Source: Gordionus sp. m RMFG-2023 | Taxonomy: Eukaryota > Nematomorpha > Gordioida > Chordodea > Parachordodidae | Length of the DNA stretch: 64,000 nucleotides | Reading direction: 5' to 3' | Assembly (NCBI RefSeq): GCF_954871325.1 | Contig: NC_088775.1 | Coordinates: forward strand, 57,141,561-57,205,560 | Shown here: in pieces, positions 21,060 to 31,291 of the stretch | How positions within the stretch are numbered: the first letter of the stretch is position 1 | Layout: each line of letters begins with the position of its first letter | Position numbers and translations under genes: made by a program | Notes under the pieces: generated by a model | Told to the model about the DNA's origin: nothing | Database searches by the model: none | What the model saw: the letters and a program-made list of their open reading frames with translations, nothing else

Positions 21060-21905
21060 GCGATATCCGATTTCTACATTGAAACTTCTCACCAGTAACA
21101 CTAACGTTCGGGGCGATAACATTAACTCTTTATTATCCTTCTTAAATAAATGAATTAACGGCCTATGATCTCTGTAAATTATAAATATTTTACCTATCAA
21201 ATACTCACGACATTTGGTTAATCCAAAGATAACCGCTAGGTATTCTTGTTCAATAACCGAATATCTAGTTTCCACTTCTCGGAAAACTCTCGAAAAAAAT
21301 ATGATGGGTCTTTCCACACCATCAATTAAATGTAATAAGGCTCCTCCAACACCATTGTCAGATGCATCAACAGCTAATATGATTTCTAAATCATTGTTAA
21401 AACATACTAAAATTGGCTCCTTACCAATCTTTTCTTTTAAAATTTTAAAAGCCTCTTGTTGTTCAATTTTCCACTCAAAATGAACACCTTTTTTTAATAA
21501 ATCATACAATGGAGATGCCACTTTTGCAAATTTTTCCACAAAACGATGGTAATAATTTGGCGGATTCATATTCGTTATATTTTTTAAATTTTTCTCAAGA
21601 GGTTTCACCTCCATTCCATTTATTTGATGTCCTAAGTACATAACTTCTGTTAACCCAAGAACACTTTTTCCTTTACTGGCCCTTAGGCCTTTATCACGAA
21701 TTCGCTTGAAAACCAAACGTTGATTATATTGTTCTGGGGTTATCCCAGTAAGCAACACATCATCCATATAATAATAAACTCATTTAAGGTCTTGGAAAAC
21801 TGATGCCATAGTACGCTGAAATATTGGTGCTGACACACTTAATCCAAATGGTAACCTACAAAGAGCAAATAAACCTTTAGGAGTCGTTATACTTTGGAAG
21901 TTAAG
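21060..21905 (-). pseudogene. Element C reverse transcriptase (C-terminal) and RNase H region
   Basis: Readable blocks include TTPKGLFAL, SVSAPIFQRTM, YYYMDDVLLTGI, YLGHQINGMEVKPLEKN, ILAVDASDNGVGGALLH, YSVIEQEYLAVIFGLTK and HLFKKDNKELMLSPR. They match elements B and D. RNase H similarity ends near 21060. Part of a broken fossil. Confidence 0.85.
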
Positions 21906-22009
21906 AAAGGATTTAAAAAATAATTTATAAGTTTTAAAAAAATTTTAAAGAAAAAGAATTGTTTTAAATATTTTTATATGTACATGTTAGCGGCAATGTG
22001 AAATATTCG

Positions 22010-22017
22010 GCAATGTA
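22010..22017. repeat. hAT target-site duplication, left copy
   Basis: GCAATGTA, identical to 37204-37211, directly before the CAGTGGCGT end. Confidence 0.9.
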
Positions 22018-22059
22018 CAGTGGCGTAGACAAGGGTGGGGTTTTGGGGTTGAAACCCCC

Positions 22060-22205
22060 CCCATCACCCCTCAAAAAAAAATTTTTTTTAATTTTTTTTT
22101 TAATTTTTTTTTTTTAATTTTTTTTTAAATTTTTTTTTAAATTTTTTTTTAAAATTTTTTTTTAAAATTTTTTTTTAAAATTTTTTTTTAAAGTTTTTTT
22201 TTATT
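22060..22205. repeat. Low-complexity A/T runs inside the hAT left end
   Basis: Alternating runs of A and of 8-10 T in a near-regular pattern (AATTTTTTTTTAAA type), probably slippage-expanded. Confidence 0.8.
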
Positions 22206-23169
22206 TTATTTAAAAAACTGTTTCAATTTAGAAATAAAATAAATAATATATACGATATTAAAATGAAATATATTTTTATGAACTAATAAAATATTAAATA
22301 ACAATTAAATATATATTGTAATTATATTTTTATTGTTTAATTAGATATTTTAAATTTAATAATAAATTTAAATTGTTAAACTAAATTTAGATAGTTTTAA
22401 AATTTTTATTTAATTCCCACATGGATATAAGGAAATTTTTACTAAATAAAGGTATATTTAAATTGATTTAGAAAATTTATGTAATTTGATTTAGAAATAA
22501 CAAAATCCTCAAATGGATGGTAATGGTATTCACTTTTATAATATCTTTTATTTAAATCTTGCAATTAGAACAACCAACACACTCAGGGAAAACAAATGAG
22601 TTAGCTAAAATAAAATCATCAAATGATAATGGTATCTAAATTATCATTTATAAGTTCTCTTAATTTTTTATAATTAGAAAAATTATGTATTATTAAAGAA
22701 TCTGAGCTCTCAGTTGATTTGGCTGGAAAATCATCAAATGATCGTATGGTATTTTATAATATAATTGAGTTCTATTTTTTTATTTGTAAATTATATTTTC
22801 ATTTGAGTTATTAAAATTTTGCAATGTGCTTTATTTAGTTATAACCCTTTTTTATATGAAAAGCTCATCATTTTGATTATTGTAAATTCCCAAATAATCT
22901 TTAGATATTACAACATTCACAAGCAGAGTTGGGCAGTATTGTGAAAACTTGTTTCTTAGATAAAAACAAATAATTTCCTTCTATGTCTTACCCTGTCTTT
23001 TATATTTGATAAATTGAATCTTTATTTAAGATATATTTTTAATAAACTATATTCTTTTCTTGTTGTGCTGCTCAGGTCTGAACTCTACAATTCACATTGA
23101 AATATATATTTTAAAATTTAAAAAAAAATATAGAAAATCAATGTCCTCAAAAAGATATTTCATTATACT
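22206..23169 (+). other. hAT 5' region, no clear exon
   Basis: AT-rich, with three related AAAATC(C/A)TCAAATG blocks near 22503, 22610 and 22728, which suggests a short degenerate repeat. This interval should hold the promoter, introns or the first exon of the hAT gene; nothing is clear. Confidence 0.4.
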
Positions 23170-23745
23170 TAAAATTTCAGTTTAAAAATGATAATGAAAA
23201 ATTGTTGGCTGTGGAAAATATTTGGGCACCTGACAAATGCTATAAATTTCCATTGTCTTTGGATAAAAAAATTTAACATTTCAAACATCGTGGCTTAACA
23301 AATATAAATGGCTTGCTTATTCAGCTAATGAAAAGGGAGCTTTTTGTAAAGTGTGCGTCATTTTTTCACCAAGATATGCTGGACCCGGGTTACAAAAACT
23401 CAAAACATTGGTAAGTCAAGTATATACAAGATGGGAAGATGCTCTTGAAAATTTTAATTATCATCAATAAAATAAATATCATCTGAATTCTTGTGAGATG
23501 ATGCTTTAAAAGCCATCTCTATGAATCAAAAGATATCAATATCAAATGTATTGAATAAAAAAAATTTGATATTGTTACAACCAACAGAGCCGGAATAATT
23601 ATAATAATTGATGCAATCATTTGGCTAGGGAGGCAGGGCTTAGCATTAAGATCTCATAGAGTATCAGCTGGCCCCTTAACACTTTCATCTTCTCATAATA
23701 AAGGGAATTTTATGGAATTGCTGAAACTTTTATGAAACAATAATG
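23170..23745 (+). pseudogene. hAT transposase, N-terminal part (TTF/ZMYM-type zinc finger)
   Basis: Readable: ENIWAPDKCYKFPL near 23215, then WLNKYKWLAYSANEKG and AFCKVCVIFSP near 23290-23370, the C-x2-C part of the TTF-type zinc finger that heads this hAT group (52-kDa-repressor/ZMYM1-like proteins). After a stop near 23469 comes GRQGLALRSHR near 23635, then NKGNFMELLKLL, another conserved block. A frameshift near 23270 separates the first two pieces. The frame is then cut by element D at 23751. In an active copy this part binds transposon DNA. Confidence 0.8.
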
Positions 23746-23750
23746 ATAAT

Positions 23751-24132
23751 TATTACGTTGTGCCGCTTGAATTAATATTAGAACGAATAATATTAGGACT
23801 ATTTTATTTTGCAAACCAAATTAATAAAATATAATTTTACAACAACAAAATATATAATTTCACAATTAAAAGAAACCAAAACCAAAAAAAACATAATGAA
23901 TTTGAAGATTTCGGCTTCCCTTTTATAGGGCATCTCTAACCTTCAAAACAAAATTATAATCTAAAAATATATTATTTTATAATTTGAAAACTCCATAATC
24001 ACGCTTACAATCCTAATTTCACGCGAAAAATAAAATCATATAATAAAATAACACACCAAAAAATGTTTATTATCATATTGAATCGACGAAATAATTTTTT
24101 TTCATATTTGCTTTCGTCTATTTTTCCTCGTT
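23751..24132 (-). repeat. 3' LTR of element D
   Basis: About 382 bp, matching 30903-31289 from TATTACGTTGTGCCGC to TTTTTCCTCGTT with few differences. TG/CA termini are not obvious, so ends are given by the limit of identity. Confidence 0.85.
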
Positions 24133-24544
24133 TCTCGTGACGACACCTTCCCCCTTTATTTAACTGGGACGGATCCAGCTGCTTATACTCCTCCTCCCCA
24201 ACTCGCACTACCAATGTGTCCTGTGCCCCTGGTTGATATCGTTCCCGCGTCTCTCGCCCCGATGGTACTGCACGACTACTCGAAGCTACTGGCGACGGCT
24301 CCAATTTTTTCCTGGCCGCTCCTCCCATCACTTCCAACCGTCCTTTCGGACACCACCGGCGTATGTGGCCCGCCTCTCCGCACCCATAACATATGTTTCT
24401 TTCTCGATCTTCACGCGCTGGTTCCCTGTAACGCTCCGTCGGTCTTCTGACTCCCGCTATTGCTCCCATGTTTTCTTGCGCTAAGGCCCTCCACTCGCTG
24501 GCCAACGGTTCGATGTCCACACTGATGATGGTATTCCGCATCAA
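24005..24544 (-). CDS. Element D terminal ORF: zinc knuckle, after integrase
   Basis: A 179-aa frame. Residues about 52-65 form a CCHC knuckle (CYGCGEAGHIRRWC), preceded by a Gag-like acidic/basic stretch (IEPLASEWRALAQENMG) and followed by a Ser/Arg-rich part. The last 25 residues are hydrophobic (IINIFWCVILLYDFIF) and are encoded inside the 3' LTR. On the minus strand a T-run ending in AG lies about 22 bases before the start codon, like a splice acceptor, so the frame may be the last exon of a spliced message. A knuckle ORF here, where an env gene would sit, is unusual. It could be a displaced Gag C terminus. Part of a fossil element. Confidence 0.55.
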   Translation of the reverse strand: MMRNTIISVDIEPLASEWRALAQENMGAIAGVRRPTERYREPAREDRERNICYGCGEAGHIRRWCPKGRLEVMGGAARKKLEPSPVASSSRAVPSGRETRERYQPGAQDTLVVRVGEEEYKQLDPSQLNKGGRCRHEKRGKIDESKYEKKLFRRFNMIINIFWCVILLYDFIFRVKLGL

Positions 24545-26025
24545 ATGCGTTCCCAGATCTATGTACCTAAAAAAAATAACATTTATCTCCTCCTTTCTCT
24601 TTCCCGCCTTCCCCCTTTTCCTCCTTCCCCTTTCCTCCTCACTCTACTTTCTTATATACATATTAAGCGATTTACTTGTTAATAATAGGCATACCGAATA
24701 AAATTATATTTTCCTCTACCGAAAAAAAATTATGAATCTTACGTTTTCGTCTTCTTTTACTTATTAAAAATTTTCCTTTTTCTCAACACTCTCTTACTCG
24801 TAAATCATTCTCCCTTATATTTCCATACCCAATCTCACTAACTTTATTTTCTTCTCTCTTTCTTTCTCTATTTTCGTTAAAAGAATAAAATTTTAATTAA
24901 TTTTATTATATATATTTTTTTTATCCTTTAACCTTAAAAAAAACTGGTAACTCTTACTATTTTCTTCATTTTTTTTTTAAACAACAACAACCAACCATTA
25001 CCCTCCTTATTAACATCTTATTATTTACTTTTCCTTGCCAACAAAATAAAACATTATAATACAAAAACATTATAATACAAATCACTCAACCCTAACCCCG
25101 TTATTATTTTTTTTTTTACTATTACTTTTTTAATTTTTACTTTTCTCAGTATTTTTCTTTATATCACATAATCCCATCCCCCTATTCACATTATCCACAC
25201 CCATTCTATTCCTGCCTCCGCCCCTCCGTTTGCAACAAGAACCTTTCGCTTCAATATTATTCCGCCGCTTATTCCTTCTTCGTTACCGGTTTATTCCACC
25301 AAATATATTTCGAAAATTTATTTTACTTAATATACACTTTCAAAACCCTTTTTCCTTTACATTATTTTATTTAACCTAAACTTCCAAAAAAAAAATTTTT
25401 TTTTTCAATTATTTTATTTCTCCTTAATTTATTTTATCTAACACAAACCTTCACCAGAAAATTTTTTTTTTACTACCTAATTTAATCTAAACTCCTAATT
25501 TTATTAAAAATTTACCTAATTTAATCTAAACTCCTAATTTTATTAAAAAAAAATCTTTTTTTTTTAATCTTACTCAACAAACTTCACAAGAACTCTTTTT
25601 TTTAATATATATATATTACCTTTACCATAAATTACAACAAAAACTTTTATTATTCCATACACACATTTTTTAACATTTTTATCTAATCTTTATTTTACTT
25701 ATTTCAGCTTATCACAAAAAAAAACAATTCAAAAAAAAATTTCTTTTTACTATTTTACTCTAATGCATTACAATTTTTCCTTACAATATGACCTGACCAT
25801 ACTTCAATTTTATCCTCAAAGACAATACTTCCATTTAAAACCCAAAAAAAAAATTCCTGTTACTTAACTAACTTGACCCACATTCCTACCTTATATATTC
25901 CCCTCTTTATATCATACTTCCCCTTTCCCTTCTCGGGAACGACCACCTGCACCGACACCGTGACCTTGACCTATATTCTTTTTCTTTTTTTTTACTCCGG
26001 ACCTCTCGTTGACCTCTTGCCCCTG
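24545..26025 (-). other. Element D interval between integrase and terminal ORF
   Basis: About 1.5 kb with no sustained frame, very rich in T and C on the plus strand (A and G in the element's sense). A direct repeat with ACCTAATTTAATCTAAACTC lies near 25475-25545. Possible untranslated or intronic sequence. Confidence 0.5.
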
Positions 26026-28962
26026 TCACTTTTGCCCCGCCTCCGTTCCTCTGCGTATCTGATCTTCATGTCTCACACCAACATTGCCATCCTGAAAACG
26101 GACCCGACTTAACTTTTTTCCCACCTTTTCCATCACAACTCCGGCTCGCCATTTCTCCTTTTCACCATATACCCTCACCCACACCGACTGTCCCACCATA
26201 AACTTTGCTGGTCCCTCCTCCTCACGTTCTCTCCTCGGACCCTCAGACTCCGGCCTCAGTGCATCTAACCCAATCCTCGTTCTGCGCCCTAAAAGCTTCT
26301 CTGCTGGAGACAAATCCTCTCCCCTCCTACTATTATTATAATACACTACCGACATCCATACTTCTCCTTTCCCATACTTTGCCTTTCGTAACCAATCTTT
26401 GACCAACCCAACCATCCGCTCTGCCTGCCCATTGGAGCTTGGGTGGTATGGAGGAGATAAAATATGCTGTATCCTATTTTCTTTGCAAAATTTCGCGAAC
26501 TCTGCACTGCTAAACGCTGGTCCACCGTCAGACACGATTACTTTAGCCACTCCAAACTTTGCCCACTAATTCTTCAATTTTCTGACCACTACTTGCGTCT
26601 TCAACCCTCCTACAACTTCAAACTCCACCCATTTAGAAAATGCATCAACCACTAAAAAATAATCCTTTTTTTCGTACTCGAAGAAATCGACATGAACCCT
26701 TTCCCATGGCTCCATTGTTTTCGGCCAAGTCCCTTCTCTATCTCTTGCTGGCATCCTGGTCCAAGTATTGCATACTACACATTGTCTCGCTAGTTCCTCA
26801 ATCTCCGCATTCATCCTCGGCCACCATACATATTCTCGTCCCCATTGTTTCATACGCTCCATTCCCTGATGACCTGCATGCAACATTGTCAACACCGTTC
26901 CTCTCAACTTCCCAGGTATCACTGCCCTATTTCCCCGGACTACACATTCATCCATCACCGTCAATTCCCCTCCAACATTTTTATAAGCTCTATCTCCCTC
27001 TTTCCACGGCTTCCGGCCCATTATACATTCTTTTATTCGACTCAAATCCCTATCTTTTTGCGTCTCTTTCCGAATCTCCTCTAATGTTACCGGACCTCCC
27101 TTCAACAATCTCGATACCGCCATGACCATCGCTACCTCCTTCTTACACATCTCCTCTGTATTACCTTCTTCCACATCCTCCCCTGCTCCGCATCTCGACA
27201 TTATGTCCGGCAAATAATTTTCTCGGCCTCTACGATATCTCATCTCCAGGTCAAAACTGCCCACCATCAACAACCACCTCTGCAACCTCGGCGACATCAT
27301 CAACTCCTTGTTATCCTTCCGGAACAAATGAATCAACGGCTTATCATCCGTATAAACCACAAAACGAGGCCCAATCAGATACTCACGACACTTTGTCAAT
27401 CCAAAAATTACCGCTAATGCCTCTTGCTCAATTACTGAATACCTCGTCTCCGCAGCCCTAAAAATTCTTGAGAAAAATAACACCGGTCTCTCCAGCTCTT
27501 CTATACGATGCAATAACGCTCCTCCTACTCCGCTTTGAGACGCATCTACCGCCAATATCACCTCCAGTTCATTATTAAAACACACTAAGACGGGCTCTCT
27601 CCCAATCCGGTACTTCAACTCCTCAAACGCCTCCTCCTGTTCATCTCTCCAATCGAATCTCTCCCCCTTTTTCAACAACTGGTACAAAGGCGCTGCAATC
27701 TCCGCAAAATTTTCTACAAACCTGTGATAATAGTTAACCATTCCCAGAAACGACTGTGTTTCCGACTTGCATTTCGGCCTCAACATGTTCGCAATACCCA
27801 CCATATTTTTATCTAACGGTCTAACTTCTACTCCAGTAATCCGATGACCCAAATAAACAACCTCCATTACTCCCAACACACTTTTCTCTCTACTCGCACG
27901 CAATCCCTTCTCCTTGATTCTCCAAAATACCTCCTCCAGCCTCCTATTATGCTCCTCCTGCGTAATTCCCGTTATCAAGACATCGTCCATATAATAAAAC
28001 ACTCCCTCCAAACCCTGAAAAACGGCCGCCATTGTCCTCTGAAATATGGGTGCCGAAACGCTAAACGGCAATCTCTTAAACGCAAATAATCCCTTGGGCG
28101 TAGTTATGGTAAGCAACTTCTGCATCTCCTTCCTTACCTTCAACTGCAAATACGCATTAGAAAAATCCACCTTCGAAAAATACAAACTCCCTTTCAAATT
28201 CGCCAATATTTCCTCTATCCTCGGTAACGGATACTTTACTTCAACTACCCACGGATTCAATGTTACTCGGAAATCTGCACATAATCTCAACCTCCCATTA
28301 GCCTTTTTCACCGGTACTAAAGGTGTCGCCCACTCGCTATATTCGACCGGACATACAATATCTTCCTTTACCCATCTATCCAACTCTTGATCTACCTCCC
28401 GCCTCCATTCAAAAGGTACACGACGTACAGCACAATACTTCGGCACACATCCATCCTTCATCCGAATCTCCACTTCATAACCCTTCAAACAACCCAACTC
28501 TTCCTCAAATATTTCTCCATACCTCTCCACTAACTTCTCCACCTCCTTTCGGACATCCTTTATTACCTCTCCACACTCCCACAAATTTTTCGCAACTCCC
28601 TGTTCTACAAAATTCTTACCCTTCTCACTAACCAACGGCCTCAATACTCCATATCTACTGTCTTGGACATTTCCTATTTCTCCATCTACATAAATCGGAC
28701 CTCTCCCCAACATATCTTCTCTCGCATTCTCCTCGCTCTCCCCCCAAAACATGGATCTTCCATCGTCTACTTCAATATTATCTCGGCCCTCCATCCATTC
28801 CAAATTTCCTCTCGACATTCTCTCCTCCTCATTCACTCGGACCATATTTATCAAGTCTTCCCGAATATCTTCTTCGATCGCCACAAAGACTCCCCATCGC
28901 GCAAATACTCCCCAAAGTCCATACTTCGGCCCCACATTTGTAATCCAATCCCATCCCATCAC
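26026..28962 (-). CDS. pol: Element D pol: protease end, reverse transcriptase, RNase H, integrase
   Basis: The main frame (26566-28962, 798 aa) has, in order: a linker; RT at residues about 165-345, with SEWATPLVPVKKANG, FSKVDFSNAYLQL and YYMDD at about 324-327; RNase H at about 467-590 (AVDASQSGVGGALL, YSVIEQEALAVIF, LPDIMSR); the integrase HHCC finger at about 695-731 (HAGHQGM ... CVVCNTW); and the first integrase Asp region (HVDFFEYEKKDYF). The integrase core continues in 26026-26550 with VSDGGPAF and PPYHPSSNGQAERM, then the C-terminal domain (VGQSVWVRVYG). This is the standard Ty3/gypsy order. It is the best-preserved coding region in the window, close to whole. Confidence 0.9.
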
Positions 28963-29096
28963 CGGCTAAACGTCTCGGTTAATTATCCATAAGTCCAACA
29001 TTTTACACCCTTCTCTTCCTACCTCCCCAATATGTACTCTTCCCATCATCTCCATCTCCGATCCATCAAACTGCCTCACTTGCATAACGTCTCTAA

Positions 29097-29303
29097 TTAT
29101 TTTCCCGGCCAAAGTCTTCTAAAATCCTCATATCCCATCACCGAAATAGCTGCTCCGGCATCAAATAACATAGATACCATCTTCCCGTTTATATCGAACC
29201 ATACCCTTGGACTCGGCATATACGTTAACTCCCTTTGAACCTCCTGCTGCAACATTTTAACTCTCAACACTTCCTTGCCTCCTTCTAACGCCACGGTCAT
29301 CAT
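29097..29303 (-). CDS. Element D aspartic protease region
   Basis: MLFDAGAAISVMGYEDFRRLW occupies the place of the D-T-G protease motif in elements A (MLFDTGASISIM) and B (MLLDTGAAISIV). It lies between the zinc-knuckle ORF and pol. The 68-aa frame is only the core; flanking parts lie in adjacent sequence. Part of a fossil element. Confidence 0.7.
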   Translation of the reverse strand: MMTVALEGGKEVLRVKMLQQEVQRELTYMPSPRVWFDINGKMVSMLFDAGAAISVMGYEDFRRLWPGK

Positions 29304-29327
29304 TTTACTCTCCTTCCCATCATATAG

Positions 29328-29978
29328 TCAATCTTTATTACAATCTCTGGCCCAATGTCCCCTTTCTCGACATTTGAAACACGTCATCTCCTCTTCAATA
29401 TCCTTTCCTCCTTTTCCAGCTATCTCCGTCATACTCCTCATATTCACGGCCCCCGAAGTCTCTCCTCTCTGTGGAAAACCTGCCCTTGTTTCTACCTTTC
29501 CCACTCGGCAATCCTTTAACACATGTCCAAATCTTCCACAACCCGTGCAACGTATTCTCTCTGCTCTGCCCGGACAATATGTCGAAATATGTCCCATCTC
29601 CCCACACGCAAAACATTTGACATCTCTACAATTCACCGCAATATGACCCATCTCCCCACATTTATAACATCTACCATTCCGACCTCTCTGTCCCCTACTG
29701 CTGAACGGCCTCGGCATGTCTTGACGTCCACGGTATACGTCCAAACGTCTGTCATCTATCCTCTCATTCTTTAACCGGTCAATTTCTTCATTATTGACCC
29801 AACCCTTCATTATTTCTTGAACCGGTAACCACGTAACTCTCCCCAATCTATCATCCTCTCCATTATGCCCTTCTACCAACAACGATTGCCCACGAATCCT
29901 AATACTCCTTTCTCTTCGCATTCTCCTTCCAAAATATAAACTACACAACCATATCATCAACACTACCACCGCTCCCAT
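29328..29978 (-). CDS. Element D first ORF: hydrophobic N terminus and four zinc knuckles
   Basis: A 216-aa frame. Residues about 3-16 (AVVVLMIWLCSLYF) are hydrophobic and followed by RRMRRER, like a short membrane anchor with a positive cytoplasmic side. After a charged linker come four CCHC knuckles at residues about 104-117, 122-135, 144-157 and 200-213. The start at 29978 puts the hydrophobic stretch at the very N terminus. No capsid domain is recognised. Element B has the same plan with three knuckles and low sequence similarity, so it looks like a conserved feature of the group. Role unknown; knuckles suggest RNA binding. Part of a fossil element. Confidence 0.65.
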   Translation of the reverse strand: MGAVVVLMIWLCSLYFGRRMRRERSIRIRGQSLLVEGHNGEDDRLGRVTWLPVQEIMKGWVNNEEIDRLKNERIDDRRLDVYRGRQDMPRPFSSRGQRGRNGRCYKCGEMGHIAVNCRDVKCFACGEMGHISTYCPGRAERIRCTGCGRFGHVLKDCRVGKVETRAGFPQRGETSGAVNMRSMTEIAGKGGKDIEEEMTCFKCRERGHWARDCNKD

Positions 29979-30280
29979 ACATTATATTGCAACTCCACAT
30001 ACTTTGTAATTTTAAAACTCTTCATTACAATATTTACGTATTTAAATTTTTCCTAATTAATTTCTCTAGCAACACTATATTTTATAAAATATTCACAAAA
30101 AATTAATAATTAATTTCACCAAAAATATCTTAACTACTTGTAACGTCAGACAATAAGATAAAATCAATAAGGTAAAAACTCCAATAATACACATATGCAT
30201 TTATCAATTTCAAAAAAAAAATCAATACTTTCCGCGAATCTTTAACCTCTTCCGTGTACTGACATCTTTTGAAAAAAAAT

Positions 30281-30545
30281 TGGCAGCACTTCCGTGTAAC
30301 TTGCCTTTTAATAAACTTTTTCGGATTTTCTTCTAATAGATTTATATAGACAAAAATTTTGGCAGCACTTCCGTGTACTCTACCTTTTTAGTAAATTTTC
30401 GGATTTTCGTCTAATAGATTTATATAGGCAAAAATTTGGGCAGCACTTCCGTGTACTCTACCTTTTTAGTAAATTTTCGGATTTTCGTCTAATAGATTTA
30501 TATAGGCAAAAATTTGGGCAGCACTTACGTGTACTCTACCTCGCC
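30281..30545 (-). repeat. Tandem repeat, about 78-bp period
   Basis: GGCAGCACTTCCGTGTA recurs at about 30282, 30361, 30439 and (as ACTTACGTGTA) 30517, each followed by TCGGATTTTCGTCTAATAG or a close variant except the last, which is cut short. A further half-unit with CTTCCGTGTACTGAC lies near 30250. Part of the leader of element D. Confidence 0.85.
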
Positions 30546-30569
30546 TTGAAAATTTTCACGGTCACCCCT

Positions 30570-30805
30570 TTTGACGGTACTTGTTCTTAACGGTTTCCTG
30601 ACTCAAACGGTCCCCTATTACACACGGTACTTGTCCTTGACGGTACTTGTTCTTGACGGTACTTGCTCTTGATGGTCTTTTGACTCGAACGGTCCCTTAT
30701 TACACACGGTTCTTGTCCTTGACGTTGACGGTACTTGCTCTTGACGGTACTTGTTCTTGACGTTGACGGTACTTGCTCTTGACGGTTCTTGCTCTCACAA
30801 ATTGA
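30570..30805 (-). repeat. Short tandem repeat with GACGGTACTTG core
   Basis: About a dozen copies of a 16-18-bp unit TTGACGGTACTTG(T/C)TC with GACGTTGACGG and ACGGTCC(C) variants. On the minus strand it reads AAGTACCGTCAAG. Part of the leader of element D. Confidence 0.85.
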
Positions 30806-30886
30806 CGGTCTTATTCCCCACAGTGCTCCACAAAAATATTTTCCCAAAAATAATTTATAAAAATAATTGTTTTTACCTTTGCTATT

Positions 30887-30900
30887 TAGTCACGGCACCA
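30887..30900 (-). promoter_or_regulatory. Primer-binding-site-like motif of element D
   Basis: On the minus strand TGGTGCCGTGACTA starts 2 bp after the 5' LTR. It shares TGGTGCCG with element B at 6257. The identity of the tRNA primer is not assigned. Confidence 0.55.
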
Positions 30901-30902
30901 AC

Positions 30903-31289
30903 TATTACGTTGTGCCGCTTGAATTAATATTAGAACGAATAATATAAGGACTATTTTATTTTGCAAACCAAATTAATAAAATATAATTTTACAACAACAA
31001 AATATATAATTTCACAATTAAAAGAAACCAAAACCAAAAAAAAACATAATGAATTTGAAGATTTCGGCTTCCCTTTTATAGGGCAGCCTCTAACCTTCAA
31101 AACAAAATTATAATCTAAAAATATATTATTTTATAATTTGTAAACTCCATAATCACGCTTATAATCCTAATTTCACGCGAAAAATAAAATCATATAATAT
31201 AAAAATAACACACCAAAAAAGGTTTATTATCATAATGAATCGACGAAATAATTTTTTTTCATATTTGCTTTCGTCTATTTTTCCTCGTT
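30903..31289 (-). repeat. 5' LTR of element D
   Basis: About 387 bp; see the 3' LTR for the comparison. As the element is on the minus strand, this right-hand copy is the 5' LTR. Confidence 0.85.
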
Positions 31290-31291
31290 AA

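Larger units (their letters stand above)
20024..21905 (-). mobile_element. Ty3/gypsy-like LTR fossil, element C (3' part only)
   Basis: Read on the minus strand, it runs from reverse transcriptase (from about 21905) through RNase H (to about 21060), a zinc-knuckle segment (about 20760-21020) and GC-richer sequence to an LTR at 20024-20364. The LTR is homologous to that of element A in inverted orientation. Integrase is absent from this copy. The element is broken and starts abruptly at about 21905. Confidence 0.8.
30000..30902 (-). other. Element D leader region, repeat-rich
   Basis: Between the 5' LTR and the first ORF lies about 900 bp without a credible ORF; the 86-aa frame at 30587-30847 is an artefact of short repeats. 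It holds two tandem repeat arrays (separate entries) and the primer-binding-like site at its right end. Confidence 0.7.
23751..31289 (-). mobile_element. Ty3/gypsy-like LTR element D, nearly whole
   Basis: Two LTRs (30903-31289 as 5', 23751-24132 as 3') enclose, on the minus strand, a primer-binding-like site, a repeat-rich leader, a hydrophobic-N-terminus zinc-knuckle ORF, protease, a long pol frame (RT, RNase H, integrase), an AT-rich interval and a further zinc-knuckle ORF at the 3' LTR. The LTRs differ by only about 8-10 changes by eye, so it is the youngest of the LTR elements with element B. It looks close to whole, with only a few breaks. It interrupts the hAT transposase gene. No clear target duplication. 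Confidence 0.9.

Noticed and set aside
26640-29774. Several plus-strand frames opposite the pol and knuckle ORFs
   Set aside because: They are shadows of the minus-strand coding regions; none carries a recognisable domain.
30587-30847. 86-aa frame with repeated KYRQEQVP-like words as a gene
   Set aside because: It is only the translation of short tandem DNA repeats in the leader of element D.
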